64,000 nucleotides of DNA from positions 2,418,001 to 2,482,000 of the forward strand of contig JAFEKR010000006.1 of assembly GCA_019022495.1 (NCBI GenBank). The letters run 5' to 3'. Positions within the stretch are counted from its first letter, which is position 1. The number at the start of each line of letters is the position of its first letter. This DNA is from Epichloe hybrida (lineage: Eukaryota; Ascomycota; Sordariomycetes; Hypocreales; Clavicipitaceae). Under the pieces are notes generated by a model that was not told the origin of the DNA, did no database searches, and saw only the letters and a program-made list of their open reading frames with translations. Below, piece after piece: positions 25,031-36,579 of the stretch. A program made the translations under genes and the position numbers.

Positions 25031-25617
25031 TATAAGAGACCTAGAAGGTGTGCTAGGAATCCTAATAGACTAAAAGATCCGCTAATACTAGCCGTTGCTA
25101 ATATTACACCTTACAATCACTTAAGACCTGTACTATTGCTTGCGCACCCTATAGGCTACCCTATAGGCCTCGCGCCCCACAATCCTATGTATAGTGCCTT
25201 ATAATTATCCTTCCCTTCCCTAGGGCTTATCCTAAGCTAGCATGCTACTACTATCTAGTTAGGGATTAGCCTAGTACCCATAGCCTTTAGATAATTAGTA
25301 ATTGCAAACCCCTAAGGCCTAGCACTTATATACCTGCCCTATAAGCCTAATGTAAGCTACCTAGCCTAGCTAATCCTATACACCTATAATAGGATTCAAA
25401 CCTAGGACTAGCCTAGCTAGAAGACCTATAATAGCTAGCATAATTATAAGAGACCTAGAAGGTATGCTAGGAATCCTAATAAACTAAAAGATCCGCTAAT
25501 ACTAGCCATTACTAATATTACACCTTATAATCACTTAAGACCTGTACTATTGCTTGCGCACCCTATAGGCTACCCTATAGGCCTCGCGCCTTATAATCCT
25601 ACGTACAGCGCCTCACA
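25031..25617. mobile_element. TRIM-like miniature LTR element inside G2 gag
   Basis: Two 173-bp direct repeats (25,031-25,203 and 25,445-25,617) flank a 241-bp core, with a perfect 5-bp TSD ACTTA (25,026-25,030 and 25,618-25,622). The outer ends read TATAAGAG...CCTCACA, i.e. TG...CA after one RIP change. G1 has the uninterrupted target, so the insertion is certain. The core has no protein. A purine-rich GGGAAGGGAAGGATAAT abuts the left repeat on the minus strand and would be a PPT if the element is minus-oriented. Confidence 0.9.
25392..25402 (-). other. B-box-like motif in the TRIM core
   Basis: GGTTTGAATCC on the minus strand is one transition from the RNA polymerase III B-box GGTTCGAATCC, with CTAGG/CCTAT half-arms around a 7-nt loop. 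I could not build an acceptor stem or a clear A-box, so this is not called a tRNA. Confidence 0.3.
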
Positions 25618-26617
25618 ACTTAACTATATATATATAAACTATTAGGCTAGATAAGACTAATATATTAAAGAATAACTAGCTAATAGTTAGGATTATCCTA
25701 AGGATAACTAGGATAAGTTCTAAGACTAAATCCTTATGCTACTTAAAGACTCTATAAGTTATAATATATAAATAGCTATATAGCTAGAAAATATAAAGCA
25801 AAAGGAGGGCTAGAGTCCTATTAAGTTTAGTATTTACTTAGATTTACTAGAGAAATACCTAGAATAAGCTTTAGAAAAAACCTATACTCTTATATTCTTT
25901 ATAAAATTACTTCCTAACTTATAAGATTATATTAACCTATATATAAATATTACTAGTCTAATATAAGAAGATATTATATAACTTACCTAGTAATTCTAGG
26001 AGGTAATATTAAAGAATAAGTAAAAGCTAAATAATTTAGAAAAGAAAGGGCTATATAAGGTAGCTTAACACTAAAGATATAACTCCTTATAAGGGCATTA
26101 GCTAAATAAGAACTAAAGAGATAAGAATAAGAATAAGAAAAAGACCCTAGCTACTTACCTAAATAATAATAAACTATAAGAAAGAAAATAGTATTATAAC
26201 TATAGTAATATAAAGTATTTCTTTTATAATTATAATAAGCTAAGGAAAGACTAATAAGAAGGTTAGGAAAACTCCTAAAGGTAAAAGTAAAAGCCCTTAC
26301 CTTTACCTTAAATACTATAGTACTAGTAGAATACTAATTCTATATACTAGTTACTATTTATAGGCATAAAGATATTAAAATAGTAGTAAATCTTAATAGT
26401 TATACTAAGATTAATATTATAAGTGCTTAATTCGCATAGACTTATAAGCTTAATTAAGCTAAGGCTATAGTACCTATCTTAAAGGTAATAGGGGCTCTAA
26501 TAGTTCCCTAATATAATATCTATAAGGTACTTATTTTAATTAAAGATTTATAAGGTAAAGAGAAAAACCTTAAGTTACTATATATAGCTATTAATAAGGA
26601 CTTAAGAGCAGAGGGAA

Positions 26618-26806
26618 TATAAGAACAAAGGGATAGCTAGGCAAGAGGTATAGGGGCGTTCGTATATTAACTAAAGCTTGCTAGGTCTAAGTGTGTTATG
26701 CGCGCAAGTCACTAACTTATAGCTAGTAGCTTGCTAGTATTATGTAAACCTAGCCTTACAGTGTGGTACGCTAGCGGGGTACACCCGTGTTATAAGTGGG
26801 GCCTCA
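26618..26806 (-). repeat. G1 3' LTR
   Basis: 189 bp; on the minus strand TGAGGCCCCACTT...GTTCTTATA. Less RIP-altered than the other copies (keeps ACACCCGTG and GCGCGCAAG). The purine tract GTGAGGGGATAATTA (minus strand, 26,807-26,823) precedes it; the equivalent tract precedes the G4 3' LTR. Confidence 0.85.
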
Positions 26807-27237
26807 TAATTATCCCCTCACTTATAGCTAGGCTCCTAAATAGCTTTCCCTAGCCTTAATATAGCTATTTGCTAACTAGCTAATAATAAAAACAATAACA
26901 AATAAATTAGTTAGCTTTATAATATAAATTTTATTATAACTTACTATTATATTACTCCCTTTTCCTTCTTATAACTCTAGACTATTTTAATTAATTTTAA
27001 TTAGACTTTATTTACCCTAACTTATTATATACCTATCCTTACTATTTTATTATAGAAGCTAACGCTATTTACTTCTATAAGTACTTTTATATATATTACT
27101 TATATACTAGCTATGCTAACTTTAAGAGGCACTTACTAATTAAGGCTACTTTACTAAGGATTATATATAGTTTTCCTTATTCTTTGCTTAGGAGTAGTGC
27201 TACTAGGGATAAGTAGTTAAAGCATTATCTCTAATAT
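26807..27237 (-). other. G1 3' untranslated region (distal part)
   Basis: Between the 3' LTR/PPT and the hAT-1 insertion. It matches the sequence before the G4 3' LTR (61,500-61,957) in parts. A + frame here gives a Tyr/His-rich peptide with a loose zinc-finger look, but it is antisense 3' UTR and not called. Confidence 0.55.
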
Positions 27238-27245
27238 AATAAGCG

Positions 27246-27400
27246 CAGAGCATGTAATGTAATATAATATAATGTAATATTTAGGGTTTAGATGTAATGT
27301 GTAATGTAATGTAATGTAATGTAATGTAATGTGTAATTATTACATATTACATTACATTACATTACAAACATTATAAATATAATGTTAGGGGAAAATAAAA
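27246..27400. repeat. hAT-1 left terminal TAATG-repeat region
   Basis: Imperfect (TAATG)n, then ATTTAGGGTTTAGATG, more TAATG units, and an inverted CATTA array (27,345-27,366), able to fold back on itself. It matches the hAT-2 left end at 34,290-34,410. Confidence 0.85.
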
Positions 27401-28090
27401 GTGGGGTATGTTAAGATCTTATAATATTATATAGATTTTTCTCTATTAAGTTAATATTAGCATTAATTTGATTACTATTTTAGTTTATTTACTATAAATT
27501 ATTTAAGTTTCCTTAGTTTTAGATTATTAGTTATATCTTAGGGTATAGGGTATATTATATAGGCTTAAGAGTATAATAGAAATTCTTGAATTTCTTTTTA
27601 TATTATAAGATTTTAAAATACTAATAAATCTAATTTCTAAGATTTAATATTATATTATTTAACCTAAGTGGTTATTTTACTAAATAATACCCTATATATA
27701 CTTTTAAATTTAATATAAAATAATATATTATAAGTCTAAATAATTATATTAAGGACTAATATAGAAATCTTTAAGAAGCTTATATTATTTAAAGTTAATT
27801 AATTTAAAATAGGATATAAAATCTATTTTTTTAGAATTAATAAATAAATATTATACTTTTAAAAAATAAAAGTTTATTTCTTTTTAGTAAAGGTAATTAA
27901 AAAGCTAGTAAGTTATTTAGGTTTATAAGAATTTAAAGCTATAAAATAATAATATAGTATATTAAAGGTATAAATAAAAATTAAGTATAAAAATAAGGTT
28001 TATTTATAATACAATTAACTTATTTATAGCTTATTTATAGCTTATTTGCTTAGATATTTATAATTTTTTTTAAAAAGAAAGTATATATTA

Positions 28091-28645
28091 TGTAGCTAGG
28101 AATATAACCCCTAGAGACCTCTCTCACAAGACCTCTAGCCCCTTAGACCTCGGATCTATCGGATCCCTCGAGACCTCTAGCCCCTTAGACCTTAGATCTA
28201 TCGGATCCCTTGAGACCTCTAGCCCCTTCGACCTCGGATCTATCGGATTGTCGGATCAATTCAACCACATTAGATCCGGCCTAGCCCCTAACCCCCTAGC
28301 TAGATAAAAGCCCTAGATTCCCTCCCTTTTCATAGAAAATCAACTCTCCCTTCGTTACCTTTAGCTTAGATTATTCAAATCGAGATTTTACCTGTGTTTT
28401 CCTAAGATAAATATGAGCTTATTTGAGATTATTTAAGATTATCTAGCTGCCTAGCTAGGTAGCTTTTCCTAGCTTCAATCCTCGCGATGGATCGCAAATA
28501 TCGCAGACCTAGATCCCAATATCTAGGTTTAATTACTGATATCATCGAATTCGTCAATACCGTCAATATCGTTATTTTCGTCATTATCATCATTATCGTT
28601 AGATCCCTCTTTTCCATTGTTTTGGGGTGGTTGTTTTGCCCCAAC
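28091..28645 (-). mobile_element. RIP-poor solo-LTR-like insertion in hAT-1
   Basis: About 555 bp that reads, on the minus strand, TGTTGGGGC...CTAGCTACA (TG...CA). It interrupts a sequence that is continuous in neighbouring repeat units (GTATATAT|AAAAGTGGG). It is rich in CA, TG and CG and has TCGTCAT/ATCATC-type motifs reminiscent of copia leaders. Three tandem ~42-bp units occupy 28,121-28,250. The TSD is not clear (ATATA flanks are possible but the context is ambiguous). The 72-codon frame at 28,429-28,647 on - lies wholly in this LTR and is not a gene. Confidence 0.6.
28121..28250 (+). repeat. Three tandem ~42-bp repeats
   Basis: Each unit starts GACCTCTAGCCCCTT and contains GGATCTATCGGAT. 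The units differ mainly by transitions. Confidence 0.9.
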
Positions 28646-28652
28646 AAAATAT

Positions 28653-29165
28653 AAAAGTGGGTCTGAAGTAGGTCTTACGAATAATAGTATTAACTTCTTA
28701 ATAGCTTATTTACTAAGATATTTATGATTTTCTCTTAAACCAATAGTATACTTAAAAGTAGGTCTAAAGTGGGTCTTACTAATAATAGTACTAACTTCTT
28801 TATAGCTTATTTGCTAAGATATTTATGATTTTCTCTTAAAAAGATAGTATACTTAAAAGTGGGTCTAAAGTGGGTCTTACTAATAATAGTATTAACTTCT
28901 TAATAGCTTATTTGCTAAGATATTTATGATTTTCTCTTAAAAAGAAAGTATATATAAAAGTGGGTCTAAAGTGGGTCTTACTAATAATAGTATTAACTTC
29001 TTAATAGCTTATTTGCTAAGATATTTATGATTTTCTCTTTAAAAGATAGTATACTTAAAAGTGAGTCTAAAGTGGGTCTTACTAATAATAGTATTAACTT
29101 CTTTATAGCTTATTTGCTAAGATATTTATGATTTTCTCTTAAAAAGAAGGTGTATATAAAAGTAA
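28653..29165 (+). repeat. hAT-1 subterminal ~100-bp tandem repeats (five units)
   Basis: Units begin near 28,653, 28,753, 28,857, 28,958 and 29,056, plus a partial unit. Each has AAAAGTGGGTCTAAAGTGGG, CTTACTAATAATAGTATTAAC, TAGCTTATTTGCTAAGATAT and GATTTTCTCTTAAAAAGA. The same unit is found in hAT-2. Confidence 0.9.
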
Positions 29166-29378
29166 GTTTTTAATATTTTTCTAAGAAATAAGCTTAAAAA
29201 GTAAGTTTTATTAGTTTTATATATTATAATTAAGATTAGTATAGTAATTTAACCTTTATCTATATTTTAAGAAACCTAATATATACTTTTCTAATTATTT
29301 AAGATATTTCTTACTATTAATTTCTAATTACTTTACCTAAATATTAAAAAATAAAAAATAATTATATTTAATTACAAA

Positions 29379-29597
29379 TGTTATGGACTGGCCCCTAGGC
29401 GGCTGTAATAGGGCGTCGATATGGTATTGAGAGACTTAGGGAAGAGAAGGGAAAGGAGAAGAGGCTATCCCTAGTAATGCCCCTTATACCCCCTTAGCTC
29501 CTTATATAAGCCCCCCTTTCCTTACCTTACCTAATCTTACTTGCCCTTATCCTTCCTACTATATAGAAAATGCTTAGGCAAAGCCTAAGCCCTTACA
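29379..29597 (-). repeat. GIII 3' LTR (left)
   Basis: 219 bp, TGTTATGGACTGG...CCCTTACA on the + strand. Partner at 38,798-39,016, which starts TATTATAGACTAG; the differences are transitions. Confidence 0.92.
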
Positions 29598-30125
29598 TAT
29601 ACCCTTACTTAGTCTTATTAAGCCTATCCCTTTATTATAGCGTGCTTTATTATGCTATTAGTAAATAAGGTAAATTACTCCTACCTTTACTACTAACTTT
29701 CCGTAAATTATCTAGTAAGTATTTAATTATATTTAATCCTGTTCCCTGCTTATTGCTATTAGGTACGTAATACCTGCATCTCGCTAGCTTATTATGCTAT
29801 TGTTATGCGCGTGACGCGTTTACCTTGCTAACCTGTTATTATTATGATATCTGGCCCCCCCCTACTAGTTTGTAATTTATCTAATAAGGGTACGTGACAC
29901 GTTTACCTCGCTAACCTATTATTTTATTATAGTCTCTAACCCTACCCTTACTAGTTTATTAATCACCTAATATAGGTACTAAACTATATATAAATATCCT
30001 ACTTAGTTCCTTATTATGTCTTACCTTCCCTTACACAACACTATCTATCTATTATTATAGTTCTATTATACCTTCCCCTTCTTCTATTAGTCCCTACTTC
30101 TTAGATAATTACTCCCTTATTAGAT
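29598..30125. other. GIII 3' internal region, possible promoter of the antisense frame
   Basis: No coding signal. On + a TATATAAATATCC (29,978-29,990) followed by a pyrimidine-rich stretch with ACACAACACTAT precedes the ATG at 30,126, an arrangement that could be a core promoter. This is inference only. Confidence 0.35.
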
Positions 30126-31133
30126 ATGCCTTATAATCTATCTAACCCTCCTTTATCTTTAGCCGCTCCTATAACGCCCTTATCCTATTCTATTAGCAAG
30201 TTCCTTATAGAAGGTAACTTTAATAATAAATAATATACCGCCCCCTAATCTATCTAGCGCCCTTATAGGCTATATATAAAACAGGCCCTTACTACTAGTG
30301 TACTAGAATGCTACCTACCTAAGTCTAGGGAATCCTATCCTCTATGTTAGAGGTAATATCTTACCTATGTTTAGTACACTAGGCTCTTATCTGCTAACCT
30401 ATATCTCTATTATATATTAAAGGATATTAAGGCAAAGATTACTATAGGTATATATATTATTAAACCTAGAGTCCTAAAGACTAAGGAAATAAAAAAGAAA
30501 ATACCTATTTTATCTTAAAGGTATTACTACCTTATTAATTAGTAAAACTCCCTCCTTACCTAGGCTTAGTTTAACCTAGCTTCTATTTAGTTAGCCCTTA
30601 GGGCATCCCTAGCTATAAATACTACTATAATAAATATAACTAGTCTTAACGTCACCCCTTTTATTAGCACTAGCCCTTTAGGTAGTTATAGTATAGCTTA
30701 ATCTATATAATAAGTTATAGGCATTCTATTCTAATAGAACTAATAAGTTATAGGTAGGCTAAGCGTAATATATATAGAGATACATAATTAGTCTGCCACG
30801 CTCCTCTAAGCTTTATTACCTTATTACTAAGATAAGATCTATTAATATTCTTAGATTACTAGGTTAAGTAACAAATCTCCTTTACGTTACTACTAGTATT
30901 ATTTACGCTATCCTTCTATGTTAGGTTTAACTTATAATTATGTTCCTAGGTTATTAGGAGCTAGCTATCCTCTAGCTAGAAATAATACACCTCCTCCTCC
31001 TAGCTATTCTCCTCCTATATACTATCCTCCTACTAGGTCTCCTATTACGCCCCCTCCTACTTATACTTCTTACACTAACCTTACCTATACTATCCTAGTT
31101 CTAGGTTATACCTAATGTAAACTAGATAGATAA
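30126..31133 (+). pseudogene. Proline-rich frame antisense to GIII
   Basis: From an ATG at 30,126 one frame runs about 330 codons, broken only by TAA/TAG (no TGA), to TAA at 31,113 or 31,131. The N-terminus is Pro/Ser/Ala/Thr-rich. The C-terminus has a collagen-like or adhesin-like run with PPPPSYSPPIYYPPT. It is convergent with the minus-strand gag-pol and lies between integrase and the 3' LTR. I recognise no family. An antisense gene of a retrotransposon, or chance openness after RIP, are both possible. Confidence 0.4.
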
Positions 31134-34100
31134 CTTATTATACCACGCCTATTACCTAGCAAAGAAGGTGCTATAGCTATAGTAGTAGTAGTATAACTTT
31201 AGCTAGAGGTAGTACCCTCCTATTTATTTTCTCCTAGTAATTAGGGTAATAACTTACTAAATAAGTATTCTTATTAAGTAGTAGTAAAATATAGTAGGTA
31301 AGCGTCTAGGGCGCTTATAGAAGTCTTTATAGCTATATAAGTTTTTTAAAATTAATTTAGTTTATTATTAGTTTATATATCACCCTATTTCACCTTAAAT
31401 TTATTAAGTGCTTATATCTTCTCTATACTTTCTAGTAGCTCCTATATTAGTTAGGAGTATCTTACTTACTTAACTAAGATATTTTATTATTCTCCTTACC
31501 CCTATATGTTCTAAGCCACCAGAATTCGCTTAACCTAATATTCCTCTATAAGCTTATTATTACCCTCCGCTAGGACCTATTTAGGACCTAGGTATAAGTC
31601 CTATAGCTATTAGCTTAGGAGCGGGTCTTTTACTATGTATTTAATAAGGTTTACGTAAAAAACCAGATAAATACCCCTTAGTACATTAAGTTAGACTATA
31701 AGAGGGGATAGTACTTCTATAACCATATACTTTACAGCTACCTAGTTAAGTTTCCTTAAGGGGTGGTTTATCTTTATATTCCTAAGCAATAGCTATACCT
31801 TATCCCTAACCTAGAAACGTTCCGCTAGGTGTCTTAATACTAATATTATATCTTATTACTATTACTATATGTAAGCTATCGCGGCCTAAGCTAAATAGGT
31901 ACTCTCTTAGAGATAGCTAAGGAAACAAATAGCTCTCCCCTTTAGTGTGATTATAGATGTAAGCATATCTAGTTAGGTTTAAATTAGTTTAAGATTATAT
32001 CTATAGAGTAATCTATTTAGGCTTACTCTAGTGGCTAATAAGGTCCTATTATTAATCACTAGTTAATAAGCGGTAAGGTATTCTAGCTAGTTATACTACA
32101 AGAAGGAAACAGTAATGCGTAAAATTGCCTGTACCTCCTAGTTTGCTTATTCTATACTACTATTAGTCTAAGGATAGTGTGATATAAAGAGTAATTAATC
32201 TATCCCTACTAGGGAATATAATATTATCTAAAATTATCCTAACTAGTCTAAGCCTTAGTCTATAATAATAGACTAAGGGAATCCTCTAAACCTCTACTAA
32301 ATTATCTTAAAGCGTTCTACGTAATCCTTAGCTTTTATAGAGGTTATAGCCTTAAGCTACACAAACTTTGATAGCCTATCTATAATAACTATAAGGTATT
32401 AAGGTTACTTAGGTAATAAAGCTAGTAAGTTTGTTATAAAGTTAATAGAGATTTGTGACTAAAACTAATTAGGGATTAGTAAAGGCTTTAGTAAGCCCTA
32501 GCGTTACTAATAGCTCTTATAGCTACTAACATAGTGGTAGTTACAAATAAATCTCGCTACGTCCTGTGATATTCTATTCTAATAGAACTGTTATTATAGA
32601 ATTTAAAACGTAGTGTTATGGCTAGGGTGACTTGCAACTAGCAAGTCGTGACTTTGTTAGATAAGAGTTATTATAAGGGGTTCCTAGGCTAGGACCTATA
32701 TATGCCCTTGGAACTATAGCGCGCCGTGGGCGCTTATGGAATAATTCGCAACCTGTTCTCTTGTTATTACTTCTAGGGGAAACTTCCTAGCACCCTCCTA
32801 AATAGCTTTTAGTTATATACTATATATAGGGTCTGACGTGATAGCCTAGTCCTAAAGGTCCTAAAGGTGCTTGCTAGTAAAGAGAGCCTCCCCTACTAAA
32901 GGCAGGGATAATTAGTGTGTATATAAGGCTATAATAGGTTTATCTAGGTCCGTTTCTAGTAATAGGGATAGTTATGTAATTATAATTAGCTATAGAACCT
33001 ATCCCTATCTTAAGGACTCCCTATGTTAGTCCTATTCCCTCCTAGATAGGGCGTCTAGGTGTTACGCCTGCGTGCTAGGTCTATAACGCAGATGGAAATT
33101 AAATAGCGCAAGCGTGTCTGCCTATTAAGCTTACTATTCTAATATTAGTCTTAGTGTTATAAAGTACTCTAGGTTCTTATAGTCTGTATAAATCATGAAT
33201 AGGCGGGAGATACCTTATAACTTTGCTAACTATACCTTTAAGCATAAAACAATAGCTAGCAGCTCCTTATTATAAATTATATAATTCTTCTATAATACCA
33301 TGAGACTAGTGAAGTGGTAGGCCACTAGGTATAATACACTATCTAGTCCTAATTATAAGAGGTAACCACTAAGGGCTATTCCTAAGCAGTTAGCCTTTAC
33401 TACCGTGAGGTAGTCTAGATCCTATTATACTAGGATAGGATACGTAACAAAAGTATTCTTTAGCCTCTTAAAAGCTTTATCCTTCTCTAGTCCCTAGTGA
33501 AATAGGGTATTTCTCTTAGTAAGATAAATAAGGGGGGCTACTAACTTAGAGAAGTTACTAATAAAGTTATAATAGAAGTTTGCAAACCCTAAGAAGCTTT
33601 AGACCCCCTATAGCTTTATAGGTACTGCCTATTCCCTTATAGCTATTACCTTTGCGGGATTAGGATAAATTAAGCGTTTTGCCGTAATAATGTATCCTAG
33701 GTATTAGACCTCTTTGATAGTAAACACGGACTTATTAGTGTTAAGGTATAGTCCTATAGAACGTAAGCGTCCTAATATTAATTATACCTTTACTATGTGG
33801 TCCTTTCTTAATCCCCTAGAGTAAACTAGAATGTTATTAAGGTAAGCCGTTATAAAGTCCCCTAACGCATTCCCTAAGGATTTGTTAATATACTATTAGA
33901 AGGTTACTAGTGTACCTACTAGGCTAAATAGATAAACTAACTATTTAAATAGTCTAAACCTAGTGTGAAAAGCAGTGAGGTGCTCCTTGCCCTTAGCTAT
34001 TTGTAGTTTATAAAATGCTACATGGATATTTACCTTTATAAACTAATATACCTAGGAGAGGGAGTGTAGTGTCTCCTTAATTAACGGGAGTGGATATTAG

Positions 34101-34289
34101 TCCTATGCTATAATCTTATTAAGTGCGTGATAGTCTACGTAAAACTGCTATCCCCTATTTGCTTTCTTTATAAGGAGAATAGGGGCCATAGCTAATAAGG
34201 AGCTAGCACGAATCTAGCCCTTATCTATTAGATCTATTATCTGGCGATAAACCTCTAATAACTAATCCCTCAGTATGTTATATAGTGGA

Positions 34290-34410
34290 CAGAGCATGTA
34301 ATGTAATGTAATGTAATGTAATATTTGGGGTTTGGATGTAATGTGTAATGTAATGTAATGTAATGTAATGTAATGTGTAATTACATTACAAACATTACAG
34401 ATGTAATGTT
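34290..34410. repeat. hAT-2 left terminal TAATG-repeat region
   Basis: Two blocks of (TAATG)n separated by TTTGGGGTTTGGATG, then an inverted CATTACAAACATTAC. Confidence 0.9.
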
Positions 34411-35344
34411 AGGAGGAAAAAAAGGTGGGGTATATTAATATCTTATAATATACTTTAGATTTTTCTCTATTAGATTAATATAAGTGTTTTTATAATAGGT
34501 ATTTTATTAAATTTACTATTAAATATCTTAATTTCCTATCTTTTAGACTATTAGTTATATCTTCTAGTATAGGGTATATATAGTAAGTTTATGAGGTTAA
34601 TTAGATTCTTTAAATTTCTTTATATATTATAAGATATTATATTAACTATATATCTATTTTCTTATAATTATATTTTTATTATTTTAAATAAGACTTTTTA
34701 TTACTAAAAAATACCCTATATATACTTTTTTAAATAATATAAAATAATATATTATAAATCTAAATAATTATATTAAGAAACTATAATTAGACTTTTATAT
34801 ACCTTAAATTTAATATTAATATTATAACTTTTATTTAGAATAATAGTTATTTTTTTAGATTTAATATATATTCTTTTTAAATATCTTAAATTCTTTTCTT
34901 TTCTTTTATAAAATCTAAAGTTAAAAAAGAGTGATTTAGGAATAAAAAGTTAAATAAAAATAGTATAAATAAATAAATAAGTAAATAATATTATTTATAT
35001 TATTTAAATGAAAGGCTTTACTTATTATAAAAGCTTTTAAGTATAATATAAGTAATATAAAACTATATATTAGTTTTTAAAATAATATTTTAATAAAAAA
35101 AAATCGTAGTTTATTTATTTATTAAGTAATCTAAGGAATTTAAAGTATAATTAGCTTATAATACTTATATAATACCTAATTTATCTTAATTTAATACTTT
35201 AATATATAAGAAATAATTTTTATAAAATAAAATAAATAATTTTATAGTAAAATTTCCTAAAAAAAGAGTAGAAAAAGAGTATAACAAGCTAAATTTACTA
35301 GATTTAAAATAATACGGTTATTATTTAGAATTAATATAAGCTAT

Positions 35345-36370
35345 ATAAAAAGTGGGTCTAAAGTGGGTCTTATTAATAATAGTATTAACTTCTTTATAGC
35401 TTATTTACCTAGATATATATGATTTTCTATTAAAAAGATAGTATACTTAAAAGTGGATCCAAAGTGGGTCTTATTAATAATAGTATTAACTTCTTTATAG
35501 CTTATTTACCTAGATATATATGATTTTCTATTAAAAAGATAGTATACTTAAAAGTGGGTCTAAAGTGGGTCTTACTAATAATAGTATTAACTTCTTTATA
35601 GCTTATTTGCTAAGATATTTATGATTTTCTCTTAAAAAGATAGTATACTTAAAAGTGGATCCAAAGTGGGTCTTACTAATAATAGTATTAACTTCTTTAT
35701 AGCTTATTTGCTAAGATATTTATGATTTTCTCTTAAAAAGATAGTATACTTAAAAGTGGATCCAAAGTGGGTCTTACTAATTATAGTATTAACTTCTTAA
35801 TAGCTTATTTGCTATATATATGATTTTCTCTTAAAAAGAAGGTGTATATAAAAGTGGGTTTAAAGTGGGTCTTATTAATTATAGTATGAACTTCTTAATA
35901 GCTTATTTACTAAGATATTTATGATTTTCTCTTAAAAAGATAGTATACTTAAAAGTGGGTCTAAAGTGGGTCTTACTAATAATAGTATTAACTTCTTTAT
36001 AGCTTATTTGCTTAGATATATATGATTTTTTATTAAAAAGAAAGTATACTTAAAAGTGGATCTAAAGTGGGTCTTACTAATTATAGTATTAACTTCTTAA
36101 TAGCTTATTTGCTAAGATATTTATGATTTTCTCTTAAAAAGAAGGTGTTTATAAAAGTGGGTCTAAAGTGGGTCTTACTAATAATAATATTAACTTCTTT
36201 ATAGCTTATTTGCTTAGATATATATGATTTTTTATTAAAAAGAAAGTATACTTAAAAGTAAGTTTAAAGTAAGCCTTATGAATTATAGTACTTACTTCTT
36301 TATAGCTTATTTACTTAAATATATATGATTTTCTATTAAAATAAGTATACTTAAAAGTAAGTTTTTAATA
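35345..36370 (+). repeat. hAT-2 subterminal ~100-bp tandem repeats (ten units plus partial)
   Basis: Units start near 35,349, 35,453, 35,548, 35,652, 35,755, 35,855, 35,953, 36,053, 36,156 and 36,255, each with the AAAGTGGGTCTTA core. hAT-1 has half as many, so copy number varies between family members. Confidence 0.9.
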
Positions 36371-36579
36371 TTTTTCTAAGAAATAAGCTTAAAAAGTAAG
36401 TTTTATTAGTTTTATAAGTTATAATTAAGATTAGTATAGTAATTTAACCTTAATCTATATTTTAAGAAACCTAATATATACTTTTCTAATTATTTAAGTT
36501 ATTTCTTACTATTAATTTCTAATTACTTTACCTAAATATTAAAAAATAAAAAATAATTACATTTAATTACAAATAATTA

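Larger units (their letters stand above)
24558..26617 (+). pseudogene. G2 gag and start of pol (Ty3/gypsy), truncated
   Basis: Continues from the G2 LTR and resembles the gag of G1, G3 and G4. It is split by a TRIM at 25,031-25,617. A gag zinc knuckle at 26,192-26,233 keeps the CX2CX4HX4C spacing, but all four ligand positions are Tyr. The protease region follows, and homology stops at 26,617 where the G1 3' LTR begins. RT, RNase H and integrase are absent. Stops fall at Gln positions. Confidence 0.8.

Noticed and set aside
25330..25444. tRNA gene in the TRIM core
   Set aside because: Only a B-box-like T-arm is seen; no acceptor stem or anticodon arm could be drawn.
26940..27237. Zinc-finger-looking + peptide (Tyr/His-rich, ending YANFKRHLL)
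   Set aside because: It lies antisense in the G1 3' untranslated region, and the related G4 sequence does not keep it.
27300..27366. TAATG/CATTA arrays as a CRISPR-like or telomere repeat
   Set aside because: Units are contiguous without spacers, and the arrays are the ends of hAT elements with 8-bp duplications.
28429..28647. 72-codon minus-strand frame
   Set aside because: It is contained in the solo-LTR-like insert and reads over simple ATC/GTC repeats. Not a gene.
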